Shown here: positions 7,429-15,628 of the stretch, one piece after another | Layout: each line of letters opens with the position of its first letter | Numbering within the stretch: position 1 is the first letter of the stretch | NCBI GenBank assembly: GCA_963666535.1 | Contig: OY762913.1 | Coordinates: forward strand, 1,178,001 to 1,242,000 | DNA length: 64,000 nt | From: G963666535 sp963666535 | Lineage (GTDB): Bacteria > Bacillota > Clostridia > Oscillospirales > Oscillospiraceae | Direction of reading: 5' to 3' | Program-made: the position numbers and the translations under genes | Notes under the pieces: generated by a model | What the model saw: the letters and a program-made list of their open reading frames with translations, nothing else | What the model was told of the DNA's origin: nothing | Databases searched by the model: none

Positions 7429-8319
7429 TTACGCCAAGGCCTCGGGCAGGCATTCCGGCAGTACCCGGTAACGGGATATGCCGCTGTGCTGCGGGGAGCG
7501 CTCGACGATCTCCGTCGGGATGAGGCTCAGATATTTTTTGCCGAAGCTGGCCGTCACGAAGTAAGCGTCGAAATTCACCACGGGCAGAACGACCCAATCG
7601 GTATCCGGCTGGCGGATGACGATGTAATAGGAAATCAAAGTCGGCAGCACCCTCAACTCCCGTGGGATTTTCGGCGGACGCATACACTCCAGCTTTTCCA
7701 AAAGTGCTGACGGAAGTTCTGCAATCTCCTTCCGCAGCGGGCCAAGCTCCAGCGCGTTGGAGAGAATCTCCGTAAAGTACAAAAGCCACTGCGTCTTTGT
7801 TGTCGGCGCAAGAGGCGGGATCTGGCACTGTACCGCCTTACTCTTCCACGCCGCGTCAAAGGTCTCATCCAGCTTGCGGCAGCTGTTCAGGGTAGATTCC
7901 ATGACGGAATCCGGGTGCGCCTGCATATACGCAATGACCCCATAAACATGGCGGTAATACCAGTCGCCGCCCCGCTCATCCACAAGCTCCGGAAATTCTC
8001 CGTGAAACTCAGTAAAGTCGAATTTGAGCTTCCAATCATTTTTCGGGTCGGACGTCCCATTATCCGGTACGCTGCACCAGGCACACAGCGCACGCCAAGC
8101 CGTCCCGATTCGATCCCGCGGATCTGCCGCCAAGATTGCGCCGTCTGCGTCATGGAATAAATATCCCCGTGCGAGAACCGTCAGCACACGGGTCAGCCCC
8201 GTGCATTCGGCAAACATCTCAAAGGTGAAGCGGCCCAGATAACTGTGGTCAGTCTTTCCGGCAGAAGCGTAGACCGGCGTCTCAATGTGCCTTTGGAACT
8301 CCTGCCACTCATTGAGCAT
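7429..8319 (-). CDS. hypothetical protein, second of an overlapping pair
   Basis: 296 residues from ATG 8319, which has GGAGGTG upstream and overlaps the end of the preceding gene by 11 nt. The protein is rich in Trp and Tyr, mostly helical by appearance, with no signal peptide or membrane segment. I do not recognise a domain. The C-terminal half (LISYYIVIRQPDTDWVVLPV onward) looks like a strand-rich module. Tight overlap with the upstream gene suggests that the two products work together. About 100 bp of non-coding sequence separates it from the AraC gene downstream. Confidence 0.65.
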   Translation of the reverse strand: MLNEWQEFQRHIETPVYASAGKTDHSYLGRFTFEMFAECTGLTRVLTVLARGYLFHDADGAILAADPRDRIGTAWRALCAWCSVPDNGTSDPKNDWKLKFDFTEFHGEFPELVDERGGDWYYRHVYGVIAYMQAHPDSVMESTLNSCRKLDETFDAAWKSKAVQCQIPPLAPTTKTQWLLYFTEILSNALELGPLRKEIAELPSALLEKLECMRPPKIPRELRVLPTLISYYIVIRQPDTDWVVLPVVNFDAYFVTASFGKKYLSLIPTEIVERSPQHSGISRYRVLPECLPEALA

Positions 8320-8872
8320 GGCGCACCTCCACAACATTTTTCTCCATCGCGTCGTACCGCAGATCGAACAGCAGCTTCCGTTTGCCCAGTGTCTCCACAT
8401 ACCGCACAGCTAAAACAGGCTTCACAATTTTGTCGAGCTGGACGCGGCACTCCTCGGCAACGGCCTCTCGGTAGTATTTCGAGAAGGAGTGGTCTGCATA
8501 AGCCTTCATCATGGCAGAGAACGCTGCGGAATCCGTTTCACGGAAAAGCGCCTTGCGCTCATGGGCGGCATTCTCATCGTCCACATCGCAAACCAAATCA
8601 CCTAGGAGTTTTGCACCGCTGCAGTGAAAGTCGGAGAACAGATCGTACCACTCTATAAGAAATGACTCCCGTTTATCCTCGCTCATGAAGTGCCAATTCC
8701 GCTGCGAAAGGGCCTGACGCAGGGCGGAAACACGCTCCGGATCAGAGGTCTGAAACAACGCATACAGCTCGTCCGGGTCCATATCGCCCTCCTGCCCACG
8801 GGAATAGAGGATGCGGTCAATGTCGCTATCATCGTCCCCAGAGACAAAATTATGGAGTGGATTATTGAGCAA
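8309..8872 (-). CDS. hypothetical protein, first of an overlapping pair, 5' end doubtful
   Basis: 187 residues if read from a TTG at 8872. No ribosome site precedes it, and the frame stays open upstream as LKPLIFFACLLNNP back to a stop, so the true start may have been lost or be non-standard. The product is acidic at the N-terminus (SGDDDSDIDRI) and predicted helical; no known domain recognised. The downstream gene overlaps by 11 nt. The pair may be a truncated operon at a rearrangement boundary near 8.9 kb. Confidence 0.5.
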   Translation of the reverse strand: MLNNPLHNFVSGDDDSDIDRILYSRGQEGDMDPDELYALFQTSDPERVSALRQALSQRNWHFMSEDKRESFLIEWYDLFSDFHCSGAKLLGDLVCDVDDENAAHERKALFRETDSAAFSAMMKAYADHSFSKYYREAVAEECRVQLDKIVKPVLAVRYVETLGKRKLLFDLRYDAMEKNVVEVRHAQ

Positions 8873-8956
8873 ACAGGCAAAAAAGATGAGCGGTTTCAGT
8901 AGCTATGCCCTCGTTTCTGCGGTATATGTTGGTGTTGCAAAGGAGGCGATTATATG

Positions 8957-8993
8957 AGAAAAAAGCGCGGAGCGGTCGGTGACCGCTCCGCGC
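8957..8993 (-). terminator. terminator of the GNAT gene
   Basis: A perfect 13-bp GC-rich stem (8965-8977 with 8981-8993), 3-nt loop, followed on the minus strand by a run of six T. Confidence 0.85.
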
Positions 8994-9011
8994 GCGTGAT
9001 ATGAAATTGGG

Positions 9012-9635
9012 TTACACCAGCTGCCCCGGCAGATTCTGCTTTTCCTTGGGCGGAAACTGTGTGTCGAAGGCTTCGGCTCCTTTTTCGTCCACGAAGTATC
9101 CCTCCGGGTCCTTGTAGGTGCCGGAGATTCCGTCCAAAAAGTCTGGATTTAGTTCGCAGACCAGGAAATAGGGAACCTCGGCGTCGTGTGGCTCGGAAAA
9201 GTAGTGGATGCCCTTCGTGCTTGCCATCACGAAACCGGACTTGCCGTAGAAGTCGATGTTGCCGGTGATGGCCAGCGCGCCCGCGCCCAGCTTTTTGGCC
9301 TCGTTCATGGAGTGACGCAATAATATCGTGCCGTAGCCCTGACGTTTCCATTCCGGCGCAATGCTGATGGGGCCGAAGGTCATGATGGGAATGGTTCTGC
9401 CGTCATCGGCGTGGATCTCAGAGCGGACATACATCACATGGCCGATCAGTCTACCACGGCGCTCCATCACGAAATCCAGCTCCGGAACAAAATCCGGCTT
9501 GCCGCGATAGGTGTGCAGGACATAATGCTCCAGACACCCGGGGCGGTAGACATTCCAAAACGCCTCGCGCGTCAGATTTTCAGCTTCGCGGTAATCGCCT
9601 GTTGTTTCCAAACGGATGGTATATTCGTTTTGCAT
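9012..9635 (-). CDS. GNAT-family N-acetyltransferase (YhbS-like)
   Basis: 207 residues from ATG 9635 with AGGAGG 7 nt upstream. The GNAT fold is visible: the strand DFVMERRGRLIGHVMYV (about 57-73), then FGPISIAPEWKRQGYGTILL (about 87-106), holding the acetyl-CoA loop Q/RxxGxG/A as RQGYG. ALAITGNIDFYGKSGFV follows. The C-terminal 60 residues are the extension found in YhbS-like members. The substrate is unknown. It stands alone with its own strong terminator. Confidence 0.85.
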   Translation of the reverse strand: MQNEYTIRLETTGDYREAENLTREAFWNVYRPGCLEHYVLHTYRGKPDFVPELDFVMERRGRLIGHVMYVRSEIHADDGRTIPIMTFGPISIAPEWKRQGYGTILLRHSMNEAKKLGAGALAITGNIDFYGKSGFVMASTKGIHYFSEPHDAEVPYFLVCELNPDFLDGISGTYKDPEGYFVDEKGAEAFDTQFPPKEKQNLPGQLV

Positions 9636-9949
9636 GGTTTTTCCTCCTAAGATTGATGGGTTTCAATTCAGGGAGGTTCGAGATGTGTTCAGCAAACCTC
9701 CCGGTCAGCCGACAATCTCCAAGGTGTTGTTTTTCAAACAGCAGTCTCCTAAATGTTATATTTGATTAGGCTTTGAGCCTCATCACGACTTCATTATAGT
9801 GCCATGGGTTTGAGAAAGCAAGAGGCGGTGTGGCAAAGAGAGAGATAGCTACTGAAAGAATTTGCTTTCTGAAGAGAAGGGTGGTCAAGCCCGTCGGTCT
9901 GACCACCTCGTGCATAGGCATCAATCTCATCCGCCGGCAAACGGACGTT
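9636..9949. other. intergenic stretch without gene
   Basis: No credible coding sequence between the GNAT and MerR genes. A short inverted repeat (GGGAGGTT at 9670 and AACCTCCC at 9695) lies near the left side. Short frames on both strands lack ribosome sites. Confidence 0.5.
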
Positions 9950-10795
9950 TCAATCCTGATAGAACGCTTCAATCGCTTGGGCGAAAAACTCTGCCGCGCC
10001 GTCCCCATACTGCCGGTCGATTGCCTGCCGGTATTGCTTGTCCCGGTAGGACTGTGCTACCGCCAACATCAGGCTCTTTTCTTCTTTCATCTGGCAGACC
10101 TGCTTCATGACGAAGCCGTATTCACCGATAATTTGCTTCACTTCAAAGGAATTGAGATCACAGCCGCGTTTGGCAAGCAGCTTTTGGCGAATCGCATCTT
10201 CCCGCCTTTGATAGCTTTCAGCGACCTCCTTGCTGATTGGATGCTCGAGGGTGTCCAAATAGGCATCCTTCCCGCCATACCACTCGACTACTTTGGCGTA
10301 GCGTTTTTGCATATCCTCCGAGGATACGACCTCCATATAATGCGTTTTCCACTGTTCTACACTGCCAAAGTCGCCGATGGCTGCCTGGCGCATTTCCTCC
10401 GTCATGCTGTTAAACATAAGCTGGAACATTTTCTCGATCTCTGTTTTGCTGAACACTGTAAAATCCATTCTGTTGTCTCCTTTCAAGGCGTCATCCACGC
10501 TGGCGATCAGGCGCTCCATGCGCTCCTTTTTTGCCACCAGCATTTCTCTCTGCATGCGCAGAATCCGGTTCCGGTCAAGAGACGGGTTTTCCATGACGGT
10601 TTTGATTTCCTTGAGCGGAATGTCAAACTCACGAAAGAACAGGATTTGCTGTAATATTTCCAGAGCTTTATCGTCATAAAGCCGGTATCCCGCTTCACTT
10701 TTTTCTGAGGGCGGAAACAATCCGATCTCATCGTAATAGTGAAGTGTGCGCGCGCTGATGCCGGTGAGTTCCGACACTTCCTTGACCGTTTTCAT
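9950..10795 (-). CDS. MerR-family regulator with TipAS-type domain
   Basis: 281 residues. Residues 1-70 are the MerR winged helix (KTVKEVSELTGISARTLHYY, then EIGLFPPSEKSEAGYRLYDD). A long dimerisation helix runs to about residue 105. The C-terminal part (about 140-281) has the all-helical TipAS-like fold, with the usual EQWKTHYMEVVSSEDMQKRY region. TipA-like proteins bind thiopeptides or other drugs and activate their own promoters. The promoter seen upstream has the elongated 19-bp spacer typical of MerR control. No target other than itself is apparent. Confidence 0.85.
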   Translation of the reverse strand: MKTVKEVSELTGISARTLHYYDEIGLFPPSEKSEAGYRLYDDKALEILQQILFFREFDIPLKEIKTVMENPSLDRNRILRMQREMLVAKKERMERLIASVDDALKGDNRMDFTVFSKTEIEKMFQLMFNSMTEEMRQAAIGDFGSVEQWKTHYMEVVSSEDMQKRYAKVVEWYGGKDAYLDTLEHPISKEVAESYQRREDAIRQKLLAKRGCDLNSFEVKQIIGEYGFVMKQVCQMKEEKSLMLAVAQSYRDKQYRQAIDRQYGDGAAEFFAQAIEAFYQD

Positions 10796-10825
10796 ACCAT
10801 CCGGCCTCCTTCTCCTGATAGGACG

Positions 10826-10856
10826 ACTATACTCTATGACGCAGCGTGAAGGTCAA
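10826..10856 (-). promoter_or_regulatory. MerR-type promoter with 19-bp spacer
   Basis: On the minus strand TTGACC (10851-10856) and TATAGT (10826-10831) are separated by 19 bp. An imperfect dyad centred on GACGCAGCGTG lies in the spacer. This is the hallmark of promoters activated by DNA distortion by MerR proteins. Confidence 0.6.
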
Positions 10857-10996
10857 TAGGGTTTTGAACTTTTTCTTCTTTGCCGGTATTGCCCGTGAGA
10901 ATTATATCATCCATCCGATGACTGTACAAATGCCCGAAGGCGATTTATAATAGAATTATGTTATCGTAAAAAATAAAATCCAGAAGGCTCGGCGCT

Positions 10997-11407
10997 ATGG
11001 TTCGGGAAATTATGAGGGATACTGCGTTTCTTTCGCTGCGGGCGGAACCGGCGACACCAGCGGACTTGCCTGTTGCCGACGATCTGCTGGAAACGCTGGA
11101 AGCCCACAAGGACGGCTGCGTAGGTATGGCGGCCAATATGATCGGCGTGAAGAAACGCATGGTTGCCTTCGTGGGCGACGGCGAATATATGGTGATGTTC
11201 AACCCAGAGGTGATCAAAAAGTCCGGGCCTTACGAGGCGGAGGAGGGGTGCCTGTCCCTTGACGGTCCCCGAAAGACAAAGCGATGGAAGTCTGTTAAGG
11301 TGCGGTATCAGAATCGGTATTTTCAGATTCGGCTCAAGACCTTCACCGGCTTCACGGCAGAGATCATCCAGCATGAAATCGATCACTGTGACGGGATTAT
11401 GATCTGA
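10997..11407 (+). CDS. def: peptide deformylase-like protein
   Basis: 136 residues, slightly short for peptide deformylase, which removes the formyl group from nascent N-termini. The three family motifs are present: motif 1 as GCVGMAAN (40-47), divergent from GxGxAAPQ because Pro-Gln is replaced by Asn-Met; motif 2 EGCLSL (81-86) with the metal-binding Cys83; motif 3 HEIDH (124-128). Metal ligands and the catalytic Glu125 are thus kept. The altered motif 1 places it among secondary deformylases, not the housekeeping copy. A short gap precedes the ATPase gene. Confidence 0.8.
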   Translation: MVREIMRDTAFLSLRAEPATPADLPVADDLLETLEAHKDGCVGMAANMIGVKKRMVAFVGDGEYMVMFNPEVIKKSGPYEAEEGCLSLDGPRKTKRWKSVKVRYQNRYFQIRLKTFTGFTAEIIQHEIDHCDGIMI

Positions 11408-11467
11408 GCGTGACGGTTGACAGGACAAAATCAGCGTGACAAATTGAGATTTGTAGGAGGTAAACCA

Positions 11468-12184
11468 ATGAATTACCTAACAGGAATTAAGCTGCGGGAA
11501 ATGCCAGATGCCTCCTCTTATCTTTCTGCATTGTCTGTTGTGAAGTATCTTCACTCTGTTGATCAACTCAACTTTACGATGCCCGTCACATTTTTTGTGG
11601 GTGAAAACGGCACTGGGAAGTCAACTTTGCTAGAAGGAATCGCAGTTGCAATGGGGTTCAATCCAGAAGGCGGTTCGCGAGATTTTACATTTTCGACGAA
11701 AGTATCTCATTCGGCGCTTTATCAATATTTAACAACGATCAAGACGCTTTCTCCAAGAGATGGCTTTTTTCTCCGAGCCGAAAGTTTCTATAATACTGCA
11801 AGCTATTTGGACGAAAATAGTACCTTGCTTCGATATGGAGGCATTTCTCTTCATGAGCAGTCACATGGGGAGTCATTTCTTTCTCTTGTTACAAACCGTT
11901 TTGAAGGAAATGGACTATATATATTGGATGAACCCGAAGCTGCGCTGTCACCACAGAGATTGATGACACTGATTGTAGCTATTGACGAATTGGTAAAGAA
12001 AAACTCGCAACTACTAATTGCCACACATTCTCCTATTTTGATGGCATACCCCAATGCAGAAATCTTGCAGTTGACGGAAACCAGCATCCAAAGAGTATCC
12101 TACAAAGATACCGATCACTATCAAATTACAAAACAGTTTATAGATAGACCAGACCAAATGATTAAATACTTGTTGGATCAGTAA
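11468..12184 (+). CDS. AAA-family ATPase (ABC/OLD-like)
   Basis: 238 residues from ATG 11468 with AGGAGG seven bases upstream; an upstream in-frame start at 11417 has none. Walker A is FVGENGTGKST (about 43-53). A short inserted helical region follows, then the ABC-like signature region with LHEQSHGESFLSL, Walker B LYILDEPEAALSP and the H-loop LLIATHSPILM. There is no membrane or nuclease domain. Single-domain proteins of this kind accompany toxins, restriction systems or peptide deformylases, but its role is not clear. The gene is visibly more AT-rich than its neighbours, suggesting separate acquisition. Confidence 0.8.
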   Translation: MNYLTGIKLREMPDASSYLSALSVVKYLHSVDQLNFTMPVTFFVGENGTGKSTLLEGIAVAMGFNPEGGSRDFTFSTKVSHSALYQYLTTIKTLSPRDGFFLRAESFYNTASYLDENSTLLRYGGISLHEQSHGESFLSLVTNRFEGNGLYILDEPEAALSPQRLMTLIVAIDELVKKNSQLLIATHSPILMAYPNAEILQLTETSIQRVSYKDTDHYQITKQFIDRPDQMIKYLLDQ

Positions 12185-12228
12185 GCTTGAGATAAATCCG
12201 GATTTGTCAGGCTATACGATATAGTTAA

Positions 12229-12420
12229 AACGAAAGTGATGAGGGGGGTGCCATCATCAAAAATCTTCCCATCCTCTTTAGCGTGTTTGGCTTAACATCT
12301 GCTGGTATTCTCGTGTGCGCCGCGGCGTTTGTTTTTTCCCTGGAAGAAGGGATGATTACCGCAAAGTCCAAAGAACTGAACCGCGACTGCAAAGGGCTGT
12401 TTGTGCGGGAAAGAAAGTGA
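12229..12420 (+). other. possible small membrane protein without standard start codon
   Basis: A frame open from 12229 to TGA 12418 spells IIKNLPILFSVFGLTSAGIL, then a short charged tail ending FVRERK. It has one plausible transmembrane helix, and a GGGGGGTG site precedes it. No ATG, GTG or TTG is available; the best placed codons are ATC at 12253 or 12256. It may be a broken gene or use a rare start. It ends 10 nt before the next gene. Confidence 0.3.
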
Positions 12421-12430
12421 GAATGAAAAC

Positions 12431-13180
12431 ATGGGACCTGATTTTGTTAACTTAACAGCGGAAAACCTTGCCGCTGAGCATTTATGCTGCATTATCCGCA
12501 GCAAAAAGCCCCATCAGGGGGTTGAAGCGAAGCGGCAATGGCTTTCCGACCGGCTGGGGGAAGGGCACGTCTTTCGGAAGCTCAATGCAAAGGCTACGGT
12601 TTTTATTGAATATGCTCCTCTTGAAACGGCGTGGGTTCCCATAGCTGGCGACAACTACGTTTATATTTATTGCCTGTGGGTTTCCGGCGATTGCAAAGGA
12701 AATGGGTACGGGAAGACGCTCATGGAGTATTGTTTGGCGGATGCCAAGGAAAGAGGGAAATCCGGCGTCTGTATGCTGGGAGCAAAAAAACAGAAAACCT
12801 GGCTTTCTGACCAATCCTTTGCGAAGAGGTTCGGCTTCGAGGTTGTGGATACGACCGCGAGTGGCTATGAATTACTGGCGCTCTCTTTTGACGGGACGGC
12901 ACCGCGGTTTGCGCGGAACGCCAAAAAAGAAGAAATCGAAGGCAAAGAGCTGACCGTCTATTATGATCTGCAATGCCCCTATATTTCCCAAAACATTGAG
13001 ATGATCAGGCGGTATTGTGAAGCAAAGGCGGTTCCGGTATCTTTGATTCAGGTGGATACACTGCAAAAAGCAAAGGAATTGCCCTGCGTTTTCAATAATT
13101 GGGCCGTGTTTTATAAGGGGAAATTTGAAACCGTCAATTTGCTGGATGCCGCCTATTTGGAGAGAATCCTGAAAAAGTGA
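12431..13180 (+). CDS. yoaP: GNAT acetyltransferase with YoaP-like C-terminal domain
   Basis: 249 residues from ATG 12431 (an upstream TTG at 12401 is less likely). The first 150 residues form a GNAT domain with VYIYCLWVSGDCKGNGYGK, containing the acetyl-CoA loop. The last 95 residues (ELTVYYDLQCPYISQNIEMI onward) form the thioredoxin-like YoaP domain, with CPYISQN in place of a CxxC redox motif. This two-domain layout is the YoaP family, length normal, function unproven. The start overlaps the end region of the small membrane frame. Confidence 0.8.
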   Translation: MGPDFVNLTAENLAAEHLCCIIRSKKPHQGVEAKRQWLSDRLGEGHVFRKLNAKATVFIEYAPLETAWVPIAGDNYVYIYCLWVSGDCKGNGYGKTLMEYCLADAKERGKSGVCMLGAKKQKTWLSDQSFAKRFGFEVVDTTASGYELLALSFDGTAPRFARNAKKEEIEGKELTVYYDLQCPYISQNIEMIRRYCEAKAVPVSLIQVDTLQKAKELPCVFNNWAVFYKGKFETVNLLDAAYLERILKK

Positions 13181-13190
13181 GGGGTAGAGG

Positions 13191-13502
13191 ATGGTGCATA
13201 TAGAAGATCTGGTGGCTCAGCTCACGGTAAAAAAGCCGTTGGATGGCTGTGCCGTGACAATTCCTATGTCCGTACCCGAGGACTGCTGTTAATCGTGGCC
13301 AACGCCCGATGGGATACCGGTTATCTGATCGATGAAAACATTAATTAAATTCTGTCGCACATCACCAGCCCCGAGCCGATTACAGCGCAGCAGTTCATCC
13401 AAAGCCTGCCCGTGCTTACGTCGGCAAAACCCGATCTGCGGGCGGATATCTTTGCGGCACTGCGCAAAGCGGACACGCTGCGTTATCGTCGCTGCGGAAC
13501 TT
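13191..13502 (+). pseudogene. HEAT-repeat protein remnant (SufBD-like)
   Basis: ATG 13191 (ribosome site GGGGTAGAGG) begins MVHIEDLVAQLTVKKPLDG. The text then shifts frame into CRDNSYVRTRGLLLIVANAR, WDTGYLIDENIN, a TAA stop at 13345-13347, and ILSHITSPEPITAQQFIQSL to about 13500. This order matches small HEAT-like repeat proteins of Clostridia, with roughly thirty residues missing between the first two pieces. The gene carries a deletion, a frameshift and a nonsense codon. Only 10 nt separate it from yoaP. Confidence 0.6.
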
Positions 13503-13564
13503 CGCCGCAACTTGCGGCGAAGTTAGATCAGTCCTCGCGCCTTGCCGCTTTATGGCAGCCAGCT

Positions 13565-13933
13565 TCATTTTGTATGCTTTCGCCCGTTCGCTCGGCAGGA
13601 TTTTTCACGGTTCATGGCGTTGACAAGCGAAAGCTCCATGCCCGAAAGTTCGATGTTGGCGGGCATGAGATCAACGCCCTCGTCGTGGTGCAAAAGGTCC
13701 TCACCGGGGTCGATGGTTTCCTCATTGAGCACCTTACCCATTACAGTTGCCAGCATCACGGGCAGTTGGTCAGGCTGATGGTTGCCTAAACTGATAGTTA
13801 AAGAGCCTTGCCGATCGCTGTCCACCAAAAGCACATTTTTCCCTTCCTGCACCGGCCCGATGCCGAGATTGGCAGAGGTGGTTGTCTTGCCGCCGCCGCC
13901 TTTTTGGTTGGCAATGGCAATTACATTGGTCAT
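13565..13933 (-). pseudogene. ParA/Soj ATPase, truncated
   Basis: From ATG 13933 (AGGAGG site) the sequence is a typical element-borne ParA: MTNVIAIANQKGGGGKTTTS, then NVLLVDSDRQGSLTISLG and GVDLMPANIELSGMELSLVN. It breaks after residue 107 into an unrelated tail ending at 13565, whereas family members have about 250-275 residues. The catalytic switch region and partner-binding half are missing. The deviant Walker A also reads KGGGGKT instead of the usual KGGVGKT, and the switch-I-like DCDPQG is DSDRQG. A relic of a plasmid or integrative element. Confidence 0.75.
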
Positions 13934-13960
13934 TGGTTTTTCACCTCCTGAAATAGCAAA

Positions 13961-13988
13961 AGGGCGTCCCTTTTTCATGGAACGCCCT
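13961..13988. terminator. hairpin upstream of parA relic
   Basis: AGGGCGTCCC (13961-13970) pairs with GGAACGCCCT (13979-13988), one mismatch. On the minus strand it lies between the anti-sigma remnant and the parA ribosome site and probably ended transcription from the former. Confidence 0.55.
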
Positions 13989-14014
13989 CAACGAGAGCTT
14001 AAATTATTCGATCT

Positions 14015-14636
14015 TTAGGTGTAAATATTGATGCCTTCGATTATTGTACTCCACGTTGCGGCATCAACACCTGACGAAATAGGCGTAGGTACCGTCTGTC
14101 CAGCAGGCCCGCGTGTAACTCTCGCCGTTTCCTTTCGGTTCGGCAGTCATCGAGCCGACCATGATATCCTGCGTGGAATCGTAGGTGCTCGAATCGCCGG
14201 AATTGTCGTCCGTGCCCACCGACTTGCGGTATACGGCGCTCTGCCCGTCCGGTCCGGTATAGTCAATCTCGGCCATCTCGCCCCAGTTGGAAACATATAC
14301 GGTTTCTGTTATATCAAACGGCAGCGTCGTTACATCGGACACGGGGAAACCCACCGCTTTGGAAAGTTCCTCAGGAGAGACACATTCGACGATCCCGCCC
14401 ACATTCTCAACGGGTGATTGTGCCTGCTGAAATAGCTTCGGCCCGACAATTACGCCGATCAACACCACAGCAAGACAGGCGGCAAGGGCCGTATAGCGCC
14501 GTATATTTGGAAAGCGAATAACCGTGTGCTCCCTGGTTAGATCAGCCTTGCGGACATGTTCCATCACGCGGCTGCGCATGTCTTCCGTTACTTCGATTTT
14601 ATCCATGATCTCGTCGTATTTTTCACTCAAAGTCAT
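14015..14636 (-). pseudogene. anti-sigma-like membrane protein, frameshifted at C-terminus
   Basis: From ATG 14636 the frame encodes 190 residues to a stop at 14064: a cytoplasmic N-terminal helix region (about 1-47), one transmembrane helix (YTALAACLAVVLIGVIVGP, about 48-66) and an extracytoplasmic domain. The expected end of this family continues as SSGVDAATWSTIIEGINIYT, which lies in another frame just downstream and ends in TAA at 14015-14017. A one-base shift near 14078 has therefore removed about 20 residues. It overlaps the sigma factor gene by 14 nt, the classic sigma/anti-sigma layout. Confidence 0.65.
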
Positions 14637-15192
14637 ACGCCTCCTTCAAAACTTCTTTCAGCTTTGCCCTGCCCCGGGCCAAGTGGGAGCGCACGGTGGC
14701 TTCGTTTTCATGTAGCATAGACGCAATCTGCGCCGTTGGGCAGCCCTCGTAGTAAAACAGGTGGACGACTTCGCGATACTTGACCGGCAGAGATTTCACC
14801 GCAATCCACACAAAAGACAGATCTTCCCGATGATCGGGGGCAAGTTCCTCGTTGAGCTCGTCGGCGTTGCGGACTTTGTTATAGTTGATGCGGTTTTTGC
14901 TGAGATTCCCGGCCACACGCAGCAGCCACGCTTTTTTGTGTTCCTCTTTTGTAAAAAACGGGGCTGTTTTTAGGAACTGGATCAGTGTGTCCTGAAGCAC
15001 CTCTTCGGCATCGCTCCTGTTGTGCAGATACGAATAGGAAAGCCGTAGGATGCGGCTGCCGTAGTCGTCCATGATCTGCTCGGCCTGCAGGTTCAGCACC
15101 TTGCGCTCAATTTCAGTACTGACGGTGTTGCGCTCCTTTGGCAAAACAGCGGCAAATAACGAAATAAACAGGCTGCGAATGGGCAAAAACAT
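14623..15192 (-). CDS. ECF-type RNA polymerase sigma factor, start uncertain
   Basis: The conserved part has sigma-70 region 2 (ILRLSYSYLHNRSDAEEVLQ, then LIQFLKTAPFF) and region 4 (SLPVKYREVVHLFYYEG, then AQIASMLHENEATVRSHLAR), as in Clostridia ECF-like factors of about 165 residues. Relatives begin at STEIERKVLNLQ. Here the codon in the expected start position (15121-15123) is GTC, with AAAGGAG properly spaced before it, while the nearest ATG in frame (15192) has no ribosome site. The start codon may have been lost by G to C change. Its partner anti-sigma gene is also damaged. Confidence 0.6.
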   Translation of the reverse strand: MFLPIRSLFISLFAAVLPKERNTVSTEIERKVLNLQAEQIMDDYGSRILRLSYSYLHNRSDAEEVLQDTLIQFLKTAPFFTKEEHKKAWLLRVAGNLSKNRINYNKVRNADELNEELAPDHREDLSFVWIAVKSLPVKYREVVHLFYYEGCPTAQIASMLHENEATVRSHLARGRAKLKEVLKEAYDFE

Positions 15193-15393
15193 CCACAGCA
15201 GATAACTGAAGGTGTGATACCGAGCTTCACTTCATCAATGCGTATCGAAATGTGGATTTTTAATTTTTTGTTTTTGCGAAGAGCATCTTTGCCATCTTGC
15301 CGTTTTTCTTTGATTACAGCAACGCAAATTCTGCGTACTACGGAGGGGTAGAGAGAACCTGACGATTTGCTGGGGTAGAGTTACAATGCGGAT

Positions 15394-15497
15394 AGGAAAA
15401 CGCTTCCCGGTCACGGCTCTGCCGCATTCGGAAAGCGTTTTCCTGACCACATTTTCAGCCACAGACCACCGCGGAATAAGCGGAGAATATGTGGTCA
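15394..15497. repeat. two adjacent palindromes
   Basis: Arms AGGAAAACGCTT (15394-15405) and AAGCGTTTTCCT (15432-15443), immediately followed by TGACCACATTTTC (15444-15456) and GAATATGTGGTCA (15485-15497, one mismatch). The surrounding stretch 15193-15577 has no convincing gene. Possibly the ends of a lost insertion element. Confidence 0.6.
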
Positions 15498-15577
15498 AAG
15501 AGGTCTAGATAGGAAATAAATACGAGCAGAACGTCTAAAAACGGTCAGAAATGAGCTAGAAAAGTTTTTGGCTACGC

Positions 15578-15621
15578 TTTGGGACAGGAGATCGCACATT
15601 CGAATCGTGTCACTCCGACCA
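15578..15621 (+). other. tRNA-Pro-like 3' fragment (possible att site remnant)
   Basis: The 44 bases read like the 3' half of a tRNA: anticodon loop TTTGGGA (anticodon TGG, Pro), a TTCGAAT T-loop in an arm with one unpaired position, then CACTCCG, ACCA. A matching 5' half with CGGAGTG is absent upstream, so no cloverleaf can form. 3' tRNA fragments of this kind are left where integrative elements insert into tRNA genes. A terminator-like hairpin follows at once. Confidence 0.55.
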
Positions 15622-15628
15622 GAAATGT

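Noticed and set aside
8955..9005. Tiny frame MRKKRGAVGDRSARVI with AGGAGG upstream
   Set aside because: It lies entirely over the minus-strand GNAT terminator hairpin and has no support as a protein. It could be the 5' remnant of a lost gene, which cannot be shown.
15541..15621. Complete tRNA gene ending at 15621
   Set aside because: No acceptor 5' strand (CGGAGTG) or D-arm can be found upstream, so only a 3' fragment is supported.
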